DNA of 36,840 nt from Lysobacteraceae bacterium (GTDB lineage: Bacteria; Pseudomonadota; Gammaproteobacteria; Nevskiales; Nevskiaceae), in NCBI GenBank assembly GCA_013823855.1, contig PNMW01000029.1, forward strand, positions 1 to 36,840, read 5' to 3'. The translations under genes were made by a program, and so were the position numbers. The notes beneath the pieces are model-generated. The model was not told the DNA's origin. It worked only from the letters and a program-made list of their open reading frames with translations, and searched no databases. Position 1 is the stretch's first letter; every line of letters begins with the position of its first letter. Positions 9,103-17,940 of the stretch are shown piece by piece.

Positions 9103-9705
9103 TCAGACCGGGCGCGCCAGCAGCGAATCGACGAGGAATTCGGCCATCAGCGCGGCCTGCCGGCCGCGGTCCTGCGAGTAGCGTTCGGCGACGATCTGCG
9201 GATGGCAGAACGGGATCACCGCGTTGAACACGCACTGGCAGCGATCCTCCAGCCGGTCGGCCGAGAACTCGCCGCTGCGTGCGCCATCCTCGATCACCAG
9301 CCGGTAGCAGGCGCGCACCCGTTCGATGTGGGCATCGATGACGCCCCATTGCTCGTCCATCGCGATCGCGACGATCTCGTGGACGCGGGATTCATTCAGA
9401 TACTGCTCGCAGGTGAAGCGATGGCCTTCCATGACCAGCCGTTTCAGGCGCTCCGACGCCGGCCGCGCTTCGCGGGCGATGCCCTGGGCCATCGCCTCCA
9501 TGCGCGCCAGCACCACCTCGGTGATCGCTTCGTTGATCGCCGCCTTCGATTCGAAGAAGCGGTAGACATTCGCCGGCGACATCTCGCAGGCCTCGGCGAC
9601 ATCGGCAACGGTGGTCTTGGAATAGCCGTAGGCGCGGAACAGGCGTTCCGCCTCGGCGAGGATGCGATCGCGGATCGCCGGCTGCGTGATGGCTGCGCTT
9701 CTCAT
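9103..9705 (-). CDS. TetR-family regulator of the efflux operon
   Basis: A 200-residue TetR-type repressor. The N-terminal helix-turn-helix runs from IRDRILAEAERLFRAYGYS through TTVADVAEACEMSPANVYRF to FESKAAI, a textbook TetR DNA-binding domain. The remaining helices form a ligand-binding/dimer domain with no recognisable ligand. It is first in the same-strand unit tetR-adaptor-permease and most likely represses that pump. Two starts are possible: ATG at 9729 (8 extra residues, MTINDNRQ) or ATG at 9705. I chose 9705 because the DNA in between is an almost perfect 22-bp dyad that looks like an operator. Neither start has a good ribosome site, so this choice is uncertain. Confidence 0.88.
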   Translation of the reverse strand: MRSAAITQPAIRDRILAEAERLFRAYGYSKTTVADVAEACEMSPANVYRFFESKAAINEAITEVVLARMEAMAQGIAREARPASERLKRLVMEGHRFTCEQYLNESRVHEIVAIAMDEQWGVIDAHIERVRACYRLVIEDGARSGEFSADRLEDRCQCVFNAVIPFCHPQIVAERYSQDRGRQAALMAEFLVDSLLARPV

Positions 9706-9706
9706 C

Positions 9707-9728
9707 TGACGATTGTCATTAATCGTCA
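9707..9728. promoter_or_regulatory. Palindrome at the tetR start (probable autoregulatory operator)
   Basis: Perfect 8-bp arms TGACGATT (9707-9714) and AATCGTCA (9721-9728) flank a 6-nt centre. The site is directly before the ATG at 9705 and shares the TGACGA half-site with the dyad at 9066-9090. Binding by the adjacent TetR protein is inferred from position and symmetry. Confidence 0.55.
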
Positions 9729-9894
9729 TCTTGCGGTCAATGCCTTTGGATCGGGGGCAGATCCGGATTGCTTTTCCGCTCTGTCCGCGACCAACGCGCC
9801 GCCGCCGGTGACAACGGCACGATTGGGCAAACACCCTGTGGCACTTGCCGACCGGGGACGGTAGGGTTCACGCGATCCCCAGCGTCCCCTGCCC

Positions 9895-10467
9895 ATGCCG
9901 ACCACCTCTTCCACATCCAGCCGCTACAGCGGCACCGCGATCGCCCTGCACTGGCTGATCGCCGTGCTGATCCTCGGCGGCTTTCTCGTCGGCCTGTACA
10001 TGACCGGCCTGAAACTGTCGCCGGACAAGCTGAAGCTGTACGCCTGGCACAAGTGGAGCGGCATGACCGTGCTGGCGCTGGCGCTGCTGCGGATCGTCTG
10101 GCGCTCGACCCATCCGGCGCCTTCGCCGCTTCCCGGACAGCCGCGCTGGCAACTGCTGGCGGCGCAGGCCGCGCATCTGGCGCTGTACCTGCTGATCCTG
10201 GCGATCCCGCTCAGCGGCTGGCTGTACAGTTCGGCGAGCGGTTATCCGGTGGTCTATTTCGGCATCAAGGCCTTGCAGCTGCCGGATCTGGTCGACAAGA
10301 ACAAGGAACTGGCCAAGACGCTCAAGGAAGTGCACGAACTGCTGAACTGGACGATGGCGGCGCTGGTCACAGTGCACGCCGCCGCCGCGCTCAAGCACCA
10401 GCTGATCGATCGCGACGGCACCCTTTCCCGCATGCTGCCCTGGCTGCGCCGCGACCCGGCCGCCTGA
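9895..10467 (+). CDS. Cytochrome b561 (di-haem inner-membrane electron carrier)
   Basis: A 190-residue, four-helix membrane protein. Histidines at the expected haem-ligand places are His19 (ALHWL), His52 (AWHKW), His147 (VHELL) and His161 (TVHAA), one or two per helix. Bacterial members pass electrons from quinol to periplasmic acceptors, or act as superoxide:quinone oxidoreductases (CybB type). It leads a three-gene unit with two YceI proteins, a pairing seen in many proteobacteria, consistent with YceI proteins binding isoprenoid quinones or lipids. The following gene starts 26 bp beyond the stop. tetR is divergent, so the 165 bp between may hold both promoters. Confidence 0.92.
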   Translation: MPTTSSTSSRYSGTAIALHWLIAVLILGGFLVGLYMTGLKLSPDKLKLYAWHKWSGMTVLALALLRIVWRSTHPAPSPLPGQPRWQLLAAQAAHLALYLLILAIPLSGWLYSSASGYPVVYFGIKALQLPDLVDKNKELAKTLKEVHELLNWTMAALVTVHAAAALKHQLIDRDGTLSRMLPWLRRDPAA

Positions 10468-10493
10468 GCCGGCACCGAACCGGTACGACCGCC

Positions 10494-11057
10494 ATGACCC
10501 TTCCGATTCCCGCCGCCGTCGCCGTCGCCGCGATGCTGCTGGTCGCCAGCGGCGATCTGCTTGCCGCCGAGCGCGCCATCGATCCGGCGAAAAGCAGCAT
10601 CAGTGCCGTGTTCACCCAGATGGGCGTGCCGGTCGAAGCGCCGTTCACCCGTTTCAGCGGCCGTGTCGATCACGATCCCGCGAAGCCGGCCGACGCCCGC
10701 GCCGTGCTGGAGATCGACACCACCAGCTTCGACATCGGCGATGACGACTACAACGCCGAAGTCCGCAAGCCGGAGTGGTTCGACAGCGGCAGGTTCCCGA
10801 AGGCCTCGTTCACCGCCAGCGGCCTCAAGCCCGCCGGCAACGGCAGTTTCGAGGCGGCCGGCAAGCTGAGCCTGAAAGGCCGCACCGCGGAGCTCAAGGC
10901 ACCGGTGACGATCAAGGCCGAGGCCGGCGGCAGCCGCTACAGCGGCGTCGCGACCCTGTCGCGCAAGACCTTCGGCATCGGCGATCCGGCCTGGGACGGC
11001 ACGGTCGAAGACCCGGTGAAGATCAAGTTCCAGATATTCGTGCCCGCCGCGCGCTGA
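10494..11057 (+). CDS. YceI-family periplasmic lipid/quinone-binding protein (copy 1)
   Basis: A 187-residue protein with a signal peptide (hydrophobic core AAVAVAAMLLVASG, cleavage near LLAA). The mature part has the YceI lipocalin-like barrel order: IDPAKSSISAVFTQMGVPV at the front, DARAVLEIDTTSFDIGD in the middle, the FPKASFTASGLK strand pair, then LSLKGRTAELKAPVTI and the late FGIGDPAWDG. Known homologues bind polyprenyl chains inside the barrel. Here the first strand reads AVFTQMGVPVEAPF instead of the usual F.v.H.g.s, a divergence shared by cytochrome-associated paralogues. It is sandwiched between cytochrome b561 and a second YceI gene. Confidence 0.88.
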   Translation: MTLPIPAAVAVAAMLLVASGDLLAAERAIDPAKSSISAVFTQMGVPVEAPFTRFSGRVDHDPAKPADARAVLEIDTTSFDIGDDDYNAEVRKPEWFDSGRFPKASFTASGLKPAGNGSFEAAGKLSLKGRTAELKAPVTIKAEAGGSRYSGVATLSRKTFGIGDPAWDGTVEDPVKIKFQIFVPAAR

Positions 11058-11109
11058 TTGCGGCGTCCCGTTGCTTGCCTGCCCATCACCTTGCCCCGAG
11101 GATCTGCCC

Positions 11110-11718
11110 GTGACCCGCCACAAGAGCCTGCTGCTGTCCGCCGTCGTTGCCGCCGCCGCTGCCAGCGGTGCTGCCGTCGCCGCCCCCGAGACCTACACCA
11201 TCGATTCCAGCCACACCTATCCGAGCTTCAAGGCCGCGCATATCGGCGGCATCTCGTTCTGGCGCGGCAAGATCGACAAGAACAGCGGCGCCGTCACCCT
11301 TGACCGCGCGGCCAAGACCGGCTCGATCGAGATCCTGATGGACATGACCTCGATCGACTTCGGCCACGAGAAGATGAACGAGCACGCCAGGAAGGACGAC
11401 ATCTTCGACGTCGCCAAATACCCGAATGCGACCTACAAGTCGACCCGGGTCGTGTTCACCGGCGACACCATCACCTCGGTCGAAGGCAACCTCACGCTGC
11501 ATGGCGTGACCAAGCCGGTGACCTTGACGGTCAACCAGTTCAAGTGCATTCCGCATCCGTTCTACAAGCGCGAAGTCTGCGGCGCCGACGCCAGCGCGGT
11601 GATCGATCGCACCGAGTTCGGCGTCGGCTACGGCGTCGGCAAGACCATCCCGGACGGCAAGGTGACCCTGGAAATCCAGGTCGAAGCGCTGAAGGACGAG
11701 GCGGCCGGTCCGGGCTGA
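11110..11718 (+). CDS. YceI-family periplasmic protein (copy 2)
   Basis: A 202-residue YceI protein starting at GTG 11110 (MTRHKSLLLSAVVAA...), chosen because GAGG lies about 8 nt upstream and a clean signal peptide with cleavage at AVAA follows. An earlier in-frame start would add 13 residues that spoil the signal. The mature part carries the classical family pattern: YTIDSSHTYPSFKAAHIGG, GSIEILMDMTSIDFGHEKMN, KYPNATYKSTRVVF, GNLTLHGVTKPVTL and DRTEFGVGYGVGKTIPD. It is therefore closer to standard YceI than the preceding copy. Two cysteines (FKC and REVC) could form a disulphide. It is the last gene of the b561-YceI-YceI unit, with a terminator-like hairpin about 100 bp downstream. Confidence 0.92.
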   Translation: MTRHKSLLLSAVVAAAAASGAAVAAPETYTIDSSHTYPSFKAAHIGGISFWRGKIDKNSGAVTLDRAAKTGSIEILMDMTSIDFGHEKMNEHARKDDIFDVAKYPNATYKSTRVVFTGDTITSVEGNLTLHGVTKPVTLTVNQFKCIPHPFYKREVCGADASAVIDRTEFGVGYGVGKTIPDGKVTLEIQVEALKDEAAGPG

Positions 11719-11818
11719 GGCCGCTCCCGCTGCCCGAATCGTCGAGTCGCTGTCGCCAGCCCCGTCGCACCGCCACCGACCGCAGGCAGCTTCACGATTG
11801 CCTGCAGTCGATGCGCGT

Positions 11819-11836
11819 CCGTCGAATGGTCGACGG
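11819..11836. terminator. Terminator-like hairpin after the YceI genes
   Basis: A 7-bp stem CCGTCGA/TCGACGG with a 4-nt loop, followed by CGTTTGC. A second hairpin (GCAGGCA at 11782-11788, TGCCTGC at 11799-11805) lies just before it. Both fall between the YceI stop and the convergent gdhB stop. The T-run is short, so efficiency is uncertain. Confidence 0.45.
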
Positions 11837-11842
11837 CGTTTG

Positions 11843-14800
11843 CTAATCCACCGCACCGGTGGACGAGCCGAGACCGGCCAGCGCCCGTACTCCGACCGAC
11901 AGGCCCGCGAAATCGCGGGTGCCGGCGGCCTGCAGTTCGCCAAGCCGGGTCTGGGCGAACGCGGCGGCCCGTTCGTGGCTCGCGAACCAGGCAGCGATCC
12001 GGCTGTCGGCGTCCAGGCCCTCGCTGGCCAGCGCCGCAGCGGCCAGCCGCCGATGAATCCGCCAGGCGTCATCGCGCAGGTTCACTCGTGACAGCGCCTG
12101 CCATTTGCCCATCGTCGGCAGCTCGTTGATCGCGGCGAACAGCCAGAGCAGCCGGAAGCGCTCGCCGATCCGGAAATACACCACAGCCGCTTCGGTGATC
12201 GCCACTCCTGCCTGCTCGGCCAGTTCGGCGATATCCAGCGCCGCGCCCATGGCCCGGGTATTGGCCAGCCGCCGCGCCAGCGGCGCCGGCACCGCTTCAC
12301 CGAGCATCGCGTTCAGGCTGCGGTCCCAGTCCTCGCGATAGCTCGGCGGCAGCAGTTCGGGCAACAGCAGTTCCAGTTCGGCGACCGGCCCGGCAAAGCG
12401 GTCGATCGCCGCGGCCACCGGCACCGTGGCCCAGCGGCTCGATGCGAACCAGCCGGTGACGTGCTTGAGCAGGCCGATCGCCAGGTTCATCAGCCGGTAC
12501 TGGGTGGCGGCGGGCACCTGGTTGTCGAGCGCCTCGAGGCCATGCCAGTAGCGGTCGCCGTCGACCACCTGATGCGCCGTCGCATAGGCCTTGACCACTT
12601 CCTCGCGGCTGAGGCCGTGATCGTCGGCCCACAGCTGGGCAAAGCCGGCCCCCATGCGGTTGACCAGCGCGTTGGCGAGGATGGTGGCGATGATCTCGCG
12701 CCGCAGCCGGTGCTGGCTCAGCGGCTCGCGGAAGCGGCTGACCAGCAGCGGCGGAAAGTTGGCCAGCAGGTCGCGGACGAAGAACGGATCGTCGGGCACC
12801 GCCGACGCGAGGATGGCGTCGTACAGCGAGATCTTCGAGTAGGCGATCAGCACGCTCAGCTCCGGTCGGGTCAGGCCGGCGCCGGCGGCGCGGCGGCGCT
12901 TGATCTCGTCCTCGTCCGGCAGACCTTCGATCGCCCGATCGAGCCGGCCTTCGCGCTCCAGCATGCGGATCAGCTCGGCATGGTCGTCGAGCCGCGCGGC
13001 GGCGTTCTGCTGCAGCAGGCTGATCGCCTGGCTCTGCACGTAGTTGTCGCGCAGCACGAAGCCGGCGATGTCGGCGGTCATCGCGGCGAGCAGCGGATCG
13101 CGATCCTCCGGCCGCAGCGCGCCGCTGCCCGACAGCGGCGCCAGCGCGATCTTGATGTTCACCTCGCGATCGGAGGTGTGGACGCCGGCCGCGTTGTCGA
13201 TGGCATCGGTATTCAGCCGGCCACCGGCCAGCGCGTACTCGATGCGCCCCGCCTGGGTGCAGCCGAGATTGCCGCCCTCGCCGATCACCTTGCAGCGCAG
13301 CTCGCGGCCATTGACCCGGATCGCGTCGTTGGCGCGATCGCCGACCTCGGCGTTGTTCTGCTGGCTGGCCTTCACATAGGTGCCGATGCCGCCGTTCCAC
13401 AGCAGGTCGACCGGCGCCGTCAGGATCGCCTTCATCAGCGCCGCAGGGGTCAGCGACTGCGCCTCGATGCCGAGCGCGGCCCGTGCTTGCGGGCTGATCT
13501 CGATGTGCTTGGCGGTGCGCGGAAAGACGCCGCCACCGGCGGAGATCAGCGCGCGGTCGTAATCGGCCCACGACGAGCGCGGCAGCGCGAACAGCCGGCT
13601 GCGCTCGGCGAGGCTGCGCGCCGGGTCCGGATCAGGATCGAGGAAGATGTGGCGATGATCGAAGGCGGCGACCAGCCGCAGGGTCGGCGACAGCAGCATG
13701 CCGTTGCCGAACACGTCGCCGCTCATGTCGCCGACGCCGACTGCGGTGAACGGCTGGCGCTGGATGTCGATGCCCGGCGTCATCTCGCGGAAATGCCGCT
13801 TCACCGATTCCCAGGCACCTCGGGCGGTGATGCCCATCTTCTTGTGGTCGTAACCGGCGCTGCCGCCGCTGGCGAAGGCATCGCCGAGCCAGAAGCCGTA
13901 TTCGGCCGACACCGCGTTGGCGTAGTCGGAAAAGCTCGCCGTGCCCTTGTCGGCGGCCACCACCAGATAGGCATCGTCGCCGTCGTGGCGCACGGTATCG
14001 GCCGGCGGCACGATGCCGCTGCCGGCCCGGTTGTCGGTGAGGTCGAGCAGCCCGCGCAGGAAGCTTCGATAGCAGTCGACACCCTGGGCCAGCCAGGCGT
14101 CGCGGTTGGCGGCGTCGACCGGCTTCTTGACCACGAAGCCGCCCTTGGCGCCGACCGGCACGATCACCGTGTTCTTGACCTGCTGCGCCTTCATCAGGCC
14201 GAGCACCTCGGTGCGGAAATCCTGGCGGCGATCGGACCAGCGCAGGCCGCCGCGCGCGACCCGGCCACCGCGCAGATGCACGCCTTCCACCTCCGGCGAA
14301 TAGACCCAGATCTCGAACATCGGCCTTGGTGCCGGCAGTTCGGGAATCTTTGCGGGATCGAGCTTGATACTGATCCAGCGCTTCGGCTGCCCGGCGGCCG
14401 TGGTCTGCCAGGCATTGGTCCGCAGCGCGGCGCGGATCACCGACAGGAAGGCGCGCAGCACGCGGTCGGCATCGAGGCTGGCGACCTGGTCCAGCGCATG
14501 GTCGAGCGCCTGGCCGTGGCGCACGGTCTCGCGGGTTCTCGCCGCCGCATCGAGCGCCGGATCAAAGCGCGCTTCGAACGCGGCGACCAGCAGCCGCGCG
14601 ATCGCCGCATGTTCGGACAGGATGCCTTCGATGTACGGCTGGCTGAACGGCAGGCCGGTCTGCAGCAGGTATTTGGTCAGCGCGCGCAGGAGGGTCACCT
14701 GCCGCGCCGACAGGCCGGCGCCGAGTACCAGGCGATTGAGGCCGTCGTTCTCGATCTCGCCACGCCAGACCGCCAGGAACGCCGCCTCGAAATAGGCCGC

Positions 14801-16663
14801 CTGGGTCGCCGGTGCCAGCGCGCAGCCGCCGTGGGTCACGTCGAAGGCCTGCAGCCACTGCCGGCCGCCGTCGCGCGGGCTGACTTCGGTCGGGTCCTGG
14901 CGGGTGATCCGGAAGCCGAAGTTCTCCAGGGTCGGCAGCACGTCGGACAGCGCGATCGGATGATCGGCGGCGTAGAGCTTCAGGCCGATCGCCCGCGGCA
15001 GGCCACCGTCGACCACCGCGACCTCCAGCCTTGCCGCCAGGCCGTCGCGGGACGCGAGCTGGGCCAGCACCCGGACGTCGGCGGCGGCGACCGCCGGACT
15101 GGCGACTTCCGCATAGGACAGCGGGAAGGCGTCGGCGTAGCGCCCGGCGAGCATCGGCTGGTCGATCAGCGCCTCGCGCAAGCGATCGCGCCAGCTGCGC
15201 GTCTCGGCGATCACCTGCGCCTCGACGGCCGCAGCATCGAGGCTGATCGTGGTGCCCGGCGGCGTCCGCACGATCAGGTGCAGCCGAGTCAGATCACCGC
15301 GCACCGCTTCGATGTTGCGATCGAGCGCGGTGCCGCCGCAGATCGCCATCAGGCTGCTGCCGACCTTGTCGCGCAGTTCCCGCGAGTAGCGCTCGCGCGG
15401 CAGGTAGACCAGGAACGAATAGAAGCGGCCGTAGCGGTCGCGGCGCATGAACAGGCGCAGGCCGTGGCGGTCGCGCAGTGCGCGGATGCCGCGGCAGAGC
15501 TGGAACAGTTCCTCCTCGTTGGACTGGAACAGCTCGTCGCGCGGCAGGCCGTGCAGGATGTCGCGCAGCTTCTTGCCGGAATGCGACTGCTCGCCGAGCC
15601 GCGAGCGGGCGATCACGTAATCGGCCTTGCGGCGGATCAGCGGAATCTGCCGCGGCCGGTCGACATAGGCTTCGGTCGAGAACAGGCCGAGCAGGCGCAC
15701 GGTGCCGACCAGCTCGCCGCCGGCATCGAAGCGCTTGACCGAGATCACGTCCATCAGCTCGGCGCGGTGGACCGTCGAGCGCAGGTTGGCCTTGGTGATC
15801 ACCACCAGGCGCGTCGAGTCGGCGTACTTGTCGAGTTCGGCCTGCGGCGCCACCAGTTCCTGTGTCACCCACGGCGACTCGGCACGCAGCAGGCCGCGGC
15901 CGGACGCGGCGTCGCGGCGGAAATGCAGCCGGCCATCGGCGCTGCGCTGCGCCTGGCTGTCGACGGCACCGAGGAAGGTGAAGTGGTGATCGCAGAGCCA
16001 GTCGAGGAAATCCCGGGCCTCGGCGTAGTCCTCGGCCTTGCCACCCGGCGGCACCCGCGCCAGTTCCGCTGCCAGCGCCCGGGTGCGCGCCAGCAAGGCG
16101 GGGAAATCGCCCACCGTCTGCTGGACATCGCCGAGCGCGGCGCGGCAGTCCGCTTCCAGCCGGGCATAGGCCTCGGCCGAGGCCAGCGGCTCGAACTCCA
16201 GGCGGATCAGTGATTCGGCGTGGCCGCCGTCGCCGACTCCGGTCAGCGCGCCGTCGCCGTCGCGCGACAGCCGGATCACCGGATGCACGCTCCAGTCGAT
16301 CGCGGCACCTGCCGCGCGCACCGCGATGCTCAGCGTGTCGACCAGGAACGGCTGGTCGCGCGCCACGGTCTCGATCGCCGCCAGCCGCTCGCCAGCCGCC
16401 GGCGGCGTGATCCGGACCGCGATCTCGTCGGTCTGCCGATGCTGCGCCAGGGTCAGATGCCTGAGCGCGATCGCGACCAGGGTCGGATCATCGCGCTGGA
16501 TCAGCGATTCGTAGGTGGCGGTCTCGTAGTAAGCCCGCAGGAACGGGCGGAACAGCTGCGCCTTCGCAGCAGCGGGCGTGGCCGACGACGTCGCGAGCGC
16601 ATCGAGCCGCTGCAGCAGGTCGTCCTGCGCGCGGTCGAGGCCCGATTCGGACAGGGACTGCAT
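11843..16663 (-). CDS. gdhB: NAD-specific glutamate dehydrogenase, large (180-kDa) class
   Basis: A 1606-residue cytoplasmic enzyme that oxidises glutamate to 2-oxoglutarate and ammonium with NAD. The length matches the roughly 1600-residue class known from Pseudomonas and Streptomyces. The N-terminal ~700 residues are the regulatory/ACT-like region. The catalytic core begins near residue 790 with VARGGLRWSDR and the lysine-rich MKAQQVKNTVIVPVGAKGGF; the NAD domain carries IGEGGNLGCTQAGRIEYA and NTDAIDNAAGVHTSDREVNI. The C-terminal helical domain extends to the end. The start has AGGAG 8-10 nt upstream. It is a single-gene unit on the minus strand; a perfect 9-bp dyad lies 20 bp upstream of the start and could control it. 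No truncation or frameshift is visible. Confidence 0.96.
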   Translation of the reverse strand: MQSLSESGLDRAQDDLLQRLDALATSSATPAAAKAQLFRPFLRAYYETATYESLIQRDDPTLVAIALRHLTLAQHRQTDEIAVRITPPAAGERLAAIETVARDQPFLVDTLSIAVRAAGAAIDWSVHPVIRLSRDGDGALTGVGDGGHAESLIRLEFEPLASAEAYARLEADCRAALGDVQQTVGDFPALLARTRALAAELARVPPGGKAEDYAEARDFLDWLCDHHFTFLGAVDSQAQRSADGRLHFRRDAASGRGLLRAESPWVTQELVAPQAELDKYADSTRLVVITKANLRSTVHRAELMDVISVKRFDAGGELVGTVRLLGLFSTEAYVDRPRQIPLIRRKADYVIARSRLGEQSHSGKKLRDILHGLPRDELFQSNEEELFQLCRGIRALRDRHGLRLFMRRDRYGRFYSFLVYLPRERYSRELRDKVGSSLMAICGGTALDRNIEAVRGDLTRLHLIVRTPPGTTISLDAAAVEAQVIAETRSWRDRLREALIDQPMLAGRYADAFPLSYAEVASPAVAAADVRVLAQLASRDGLAARLEVAVVDGGLPRAIGLKLYAADHPIALSDVLPTLENFGFRITRQDPTEVSPRDGGRQWLQAFDVTHGGCALAPATQAAYFEAAFLAVWRGEIENDGLNRLVLGAGLSARQVTLLRALTKYLLQTGLPFSQPYIEGILSEHAAIARLLVAAFEARFDPALDAAARTRETVRHGQALDHALDQVASLDADRVLRAFLSVIRAALRTNAWQTTAAGQPKRWISIKLDPAKIPELPAPRPMFEIWVYSPEVEGVHLRGGRVARGGLRWSDRRQDFRTEVLGLMKAQQVKNTVIVPVGAKGGFVVKKPVDAANRDAWLAQGVDCYRSFLRGLLDLTDNRAGSGIVPPADTVRHDGDDAYLVVAADKGTASFSDYANAVSAEYGFWLGDAFASGGSAGYDHKKMGITARGAWESVKRHFREMTPGIDIQRQPFTAVGVGDMSGDVFGNGMLLSPTLRLVAAFDHRHIFLDPDPDPARSLAERSRLFALPRSSWADYDRALISAGGGVFPRTAKHIEISPQARAALGIEAQSLTPAALMKAILTAPVDLLWNGGIGTYVKASQQNNAEVGDRANDAIRVNGRELRCKVIGEGGNLGCTQAGRIEYALAGGRLNTDAIDNAAGVHTSDREVNIKIALAPLSGSGALRPEDRDPLLAAMTADIAGFVLRDNYVQSQAISLLQQNAAARLDDHAELIRMLEREGRLDRAIEGLPDEDEIKRRRAAGAGLTRPELSVLIAYSKISLYDAILASAVPDDPFFVRDLLANFPPLLVSRFREPLSQHRLRREIIATILANALVNRMGAGFAQLWADDHGLSREEVVKAYATAHQVVDGDRYWHGLEALDNQVPAATQYRLMNLAIGLLKHVTGWFASSRWATVPVAAAIDRFAGPVAELELLLPELLPPSYREDWDRSLNAMLGEAVPAPLARRLANTRAMGAALDIAELAEQAGVAITEAAVVYFRIGERFRLLWLFAAINELPTMGKWQALSRVNLRDDAWRIHRRLAAAALASEGLDADSRIAAWFASHERAAAFAQTRLGELQAAGTRDFAGLSVGVRALAGLGSSTGAVD

Positions 16664-16998
16664 GGTGCGGGTCTCCTCGGATGCGAGACGCAGGCAGCGT
16701 CTCGCGGCAGGGCCGGAGTATGCCAGCGACCCCGCCGGTGACCGGGTCGGTGCGCGCTCCGGTGCCGCCCGGCGGGCCGGCGGCGGGGCGATCGGCCGTC
16801 TCGTTCACGGTGATGCCGCCGCACCGGAATTCGGTGCAAATCCGTTAGCCATCCGACAGGACTCCGGGTCGCCCGGCTGCCGAGCATCGGGTCTGTCCAA
16901 AACGATGGAAACAGATCCTCGATGTCCGACGTCCCCGAAGCCGCCGCCATTGTCCCGATCGAGAGCGTCAGCCCGCCGCTCTCCGCCCGCTCTGGGGA
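16664..16998. other. Divergent intergenic region gdhB / membrane-protein gene, with a 9-bp dyad
   Basis: Between divergent genes. The clearest structure is a perfect hairpin: GCGAGACGC at 16683-16691 and GCGTCTCGC at 16697-16705 with a 5-nt loop. It lies upstream of gdhB in its leader or promoter and is a candidate operator or attenuator. The part from 16922 contains an ATG that opens a reading frame (MSDVPEAAAIVPIESVSPP) in a different frame from the membrane protein starting at 16999. No convincing sigma-70 promoter is visible in the rest. Confidence 0.45.
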
Positions 16999-17850
16999 AT
17001 GCTGGCGCTGCCGCTGTTCCTCGGCGCGATCGCAATGCGGATGCTCACCTGCACCATTGTCCGCGCCGATGACGATCCCTGGCTGGTGGGCGACTGGCTG
17101 ATCAACTATGCCGGCGGCATGGTCCGGCGCAGCCTGACCGGCATGGCGGCGGCCTGGACCGGCGTGCTGCAGCTGCTGAGTCTGACCGCGTTGCTGGTTG
17201 GCCTGTACCGGCTGGCCCGGCCGCCGCCGCTGACCCTGCCGCTGGTGGTGCTGCTGGCATCGCCGGCGCTGCTGCTGCTCTACATCCACAACCCGCATGG
17301 CGGCTTTCGCAAGGAAGTGCTGCTGCATCGCGGCGATGCCGCTCAGGTGGCGGCGATCTGCGCCTGGTGGGCTGCTCAGGCACCCCGCGATTGCCAGGGA
17401 CAGGACCCGCTGCTGTGGGCGATCAGCTTCCTCGCCGTCGATACCCGGACCGCCATGGCCTATGCCGTGAAGCACACGCCGCCGTCGGCGGTGATCTGCT
17501 ACGCGGTGGCGACCTTGCTGTTCTGCGTGCCGCTGGCGGTGGTCGTGACGTTTAGCAATGCGGTCGATTTCCCGCGCAGGCGCCGACCGCGCGGACTGGT
17601 CTGGCTGCTGGCGACGGTGGTGGCGCGGGTCACGGTTCTGAATGCGGTGGCCGCCGACCACGGACGGCTGCTGCACATCCTGATCACCGGCCTGAGCCTG
17701 CTGCTGTTGCTGGCGATGAATGCCCAAGGCGAACGGCTGCGCTTCCGGCGGTCACCTGGCCGCCCGATCACCGTGCTGCTGGCCGTGCTGTCCGTCTTCG
17801 GCTGGGAACTGAAGTACTTCCAGATGACGCCGGTCAAGCTGTTCTGGTGA
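16999..17850 (+). CDS. Multi-spanning membrane protein of unknown function, possibly damaged
   Basis: A 283-codon frame with about six hydrophobic segments. The motif GDWLINYAGGMVRRSLTG near residues 31-48 resembles the NYsGGfvRRGL signature of a family of uncharacterised bacterial membrane proteins, and the late ADHGRLLHIL resembles that family's C-terminal DWGRW region. Those proteins are usually longer, and the stretch from GGFRKEVLLH to AISFLAVD looks compressed and unlike a normal loop. The N-terminus is doubtful. A plausible start at 16922 (MSDVPEAAAIV) lies in another frame, while the codons just before 16999 in this frame (LRPLWG) look like a natural continuation. This suggests a frameshift near 16975-16981. 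Function unknown; it may be a pseudogene. Confidence 0.5.
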   Translation: MLALPLFLGAIAMRMLTCTIVRADDDPWLVGDWLINYAGGMVRRSLTGMAAAWTGVLQLLSLTALLVGLYRLARPPPLTLPLVVLLASPALLLLYIHNPHGGFRKEVLLHRGDAAQVAAICAWWAAQAPRDCQGQDPLLWAISFLAVDTRTAMAYAVKHTPPSAVICYAVATLLFCVPLAVVVTFSNAVDFPRRRRPRGLVWLLATVVARVTVLNAVAADHGRLLHILITGLSLLLLLAMNAQGERLRFRRSPGRPITVLLAVLSVFGWELKYFQMTPVKLFW

Positions 17851-17940
17851 ACGAGCCTGCTGTGACGGAGGCAGACGGCAGAGAACCCGTTGTCGCCGAC
17901 GTCGCGGTAAACGGGATCGGCCGTTCGAGCCGACAGTTGC

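Noticed and set aside
9854..9889. GGGGACG/CGTCCCC inverted repeat before the cytochrome b561 gene
   Set aside because: Only 7 bp in very GC-rich DNA with no further symmetry; not distinguishable from chance.
9768..10493. Upstream in-frame extension of the first YceI gene through the cytochrome b561 gene
   Set aside because: The extension overlaps a well-supported gene in another frame, and the signal peptide begins at 10494.
12461..16213. A 1250-codon open frame on the plus strand, opposite gdhB
   Set aside because: It is the antisense shadow of a clearly conserved dehydrogenase; its product is low-complexity Arg/Gln/His/Ala-rich and has no domain. Long antisense frames are common at high GC.
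17876..17916. Short CCCGTT/AACGGG inverted repeat between the membrane protein and the SDR
   Set aside because: A 6-bp stem with a long spacer and no T-run is too weak to call a terminator.
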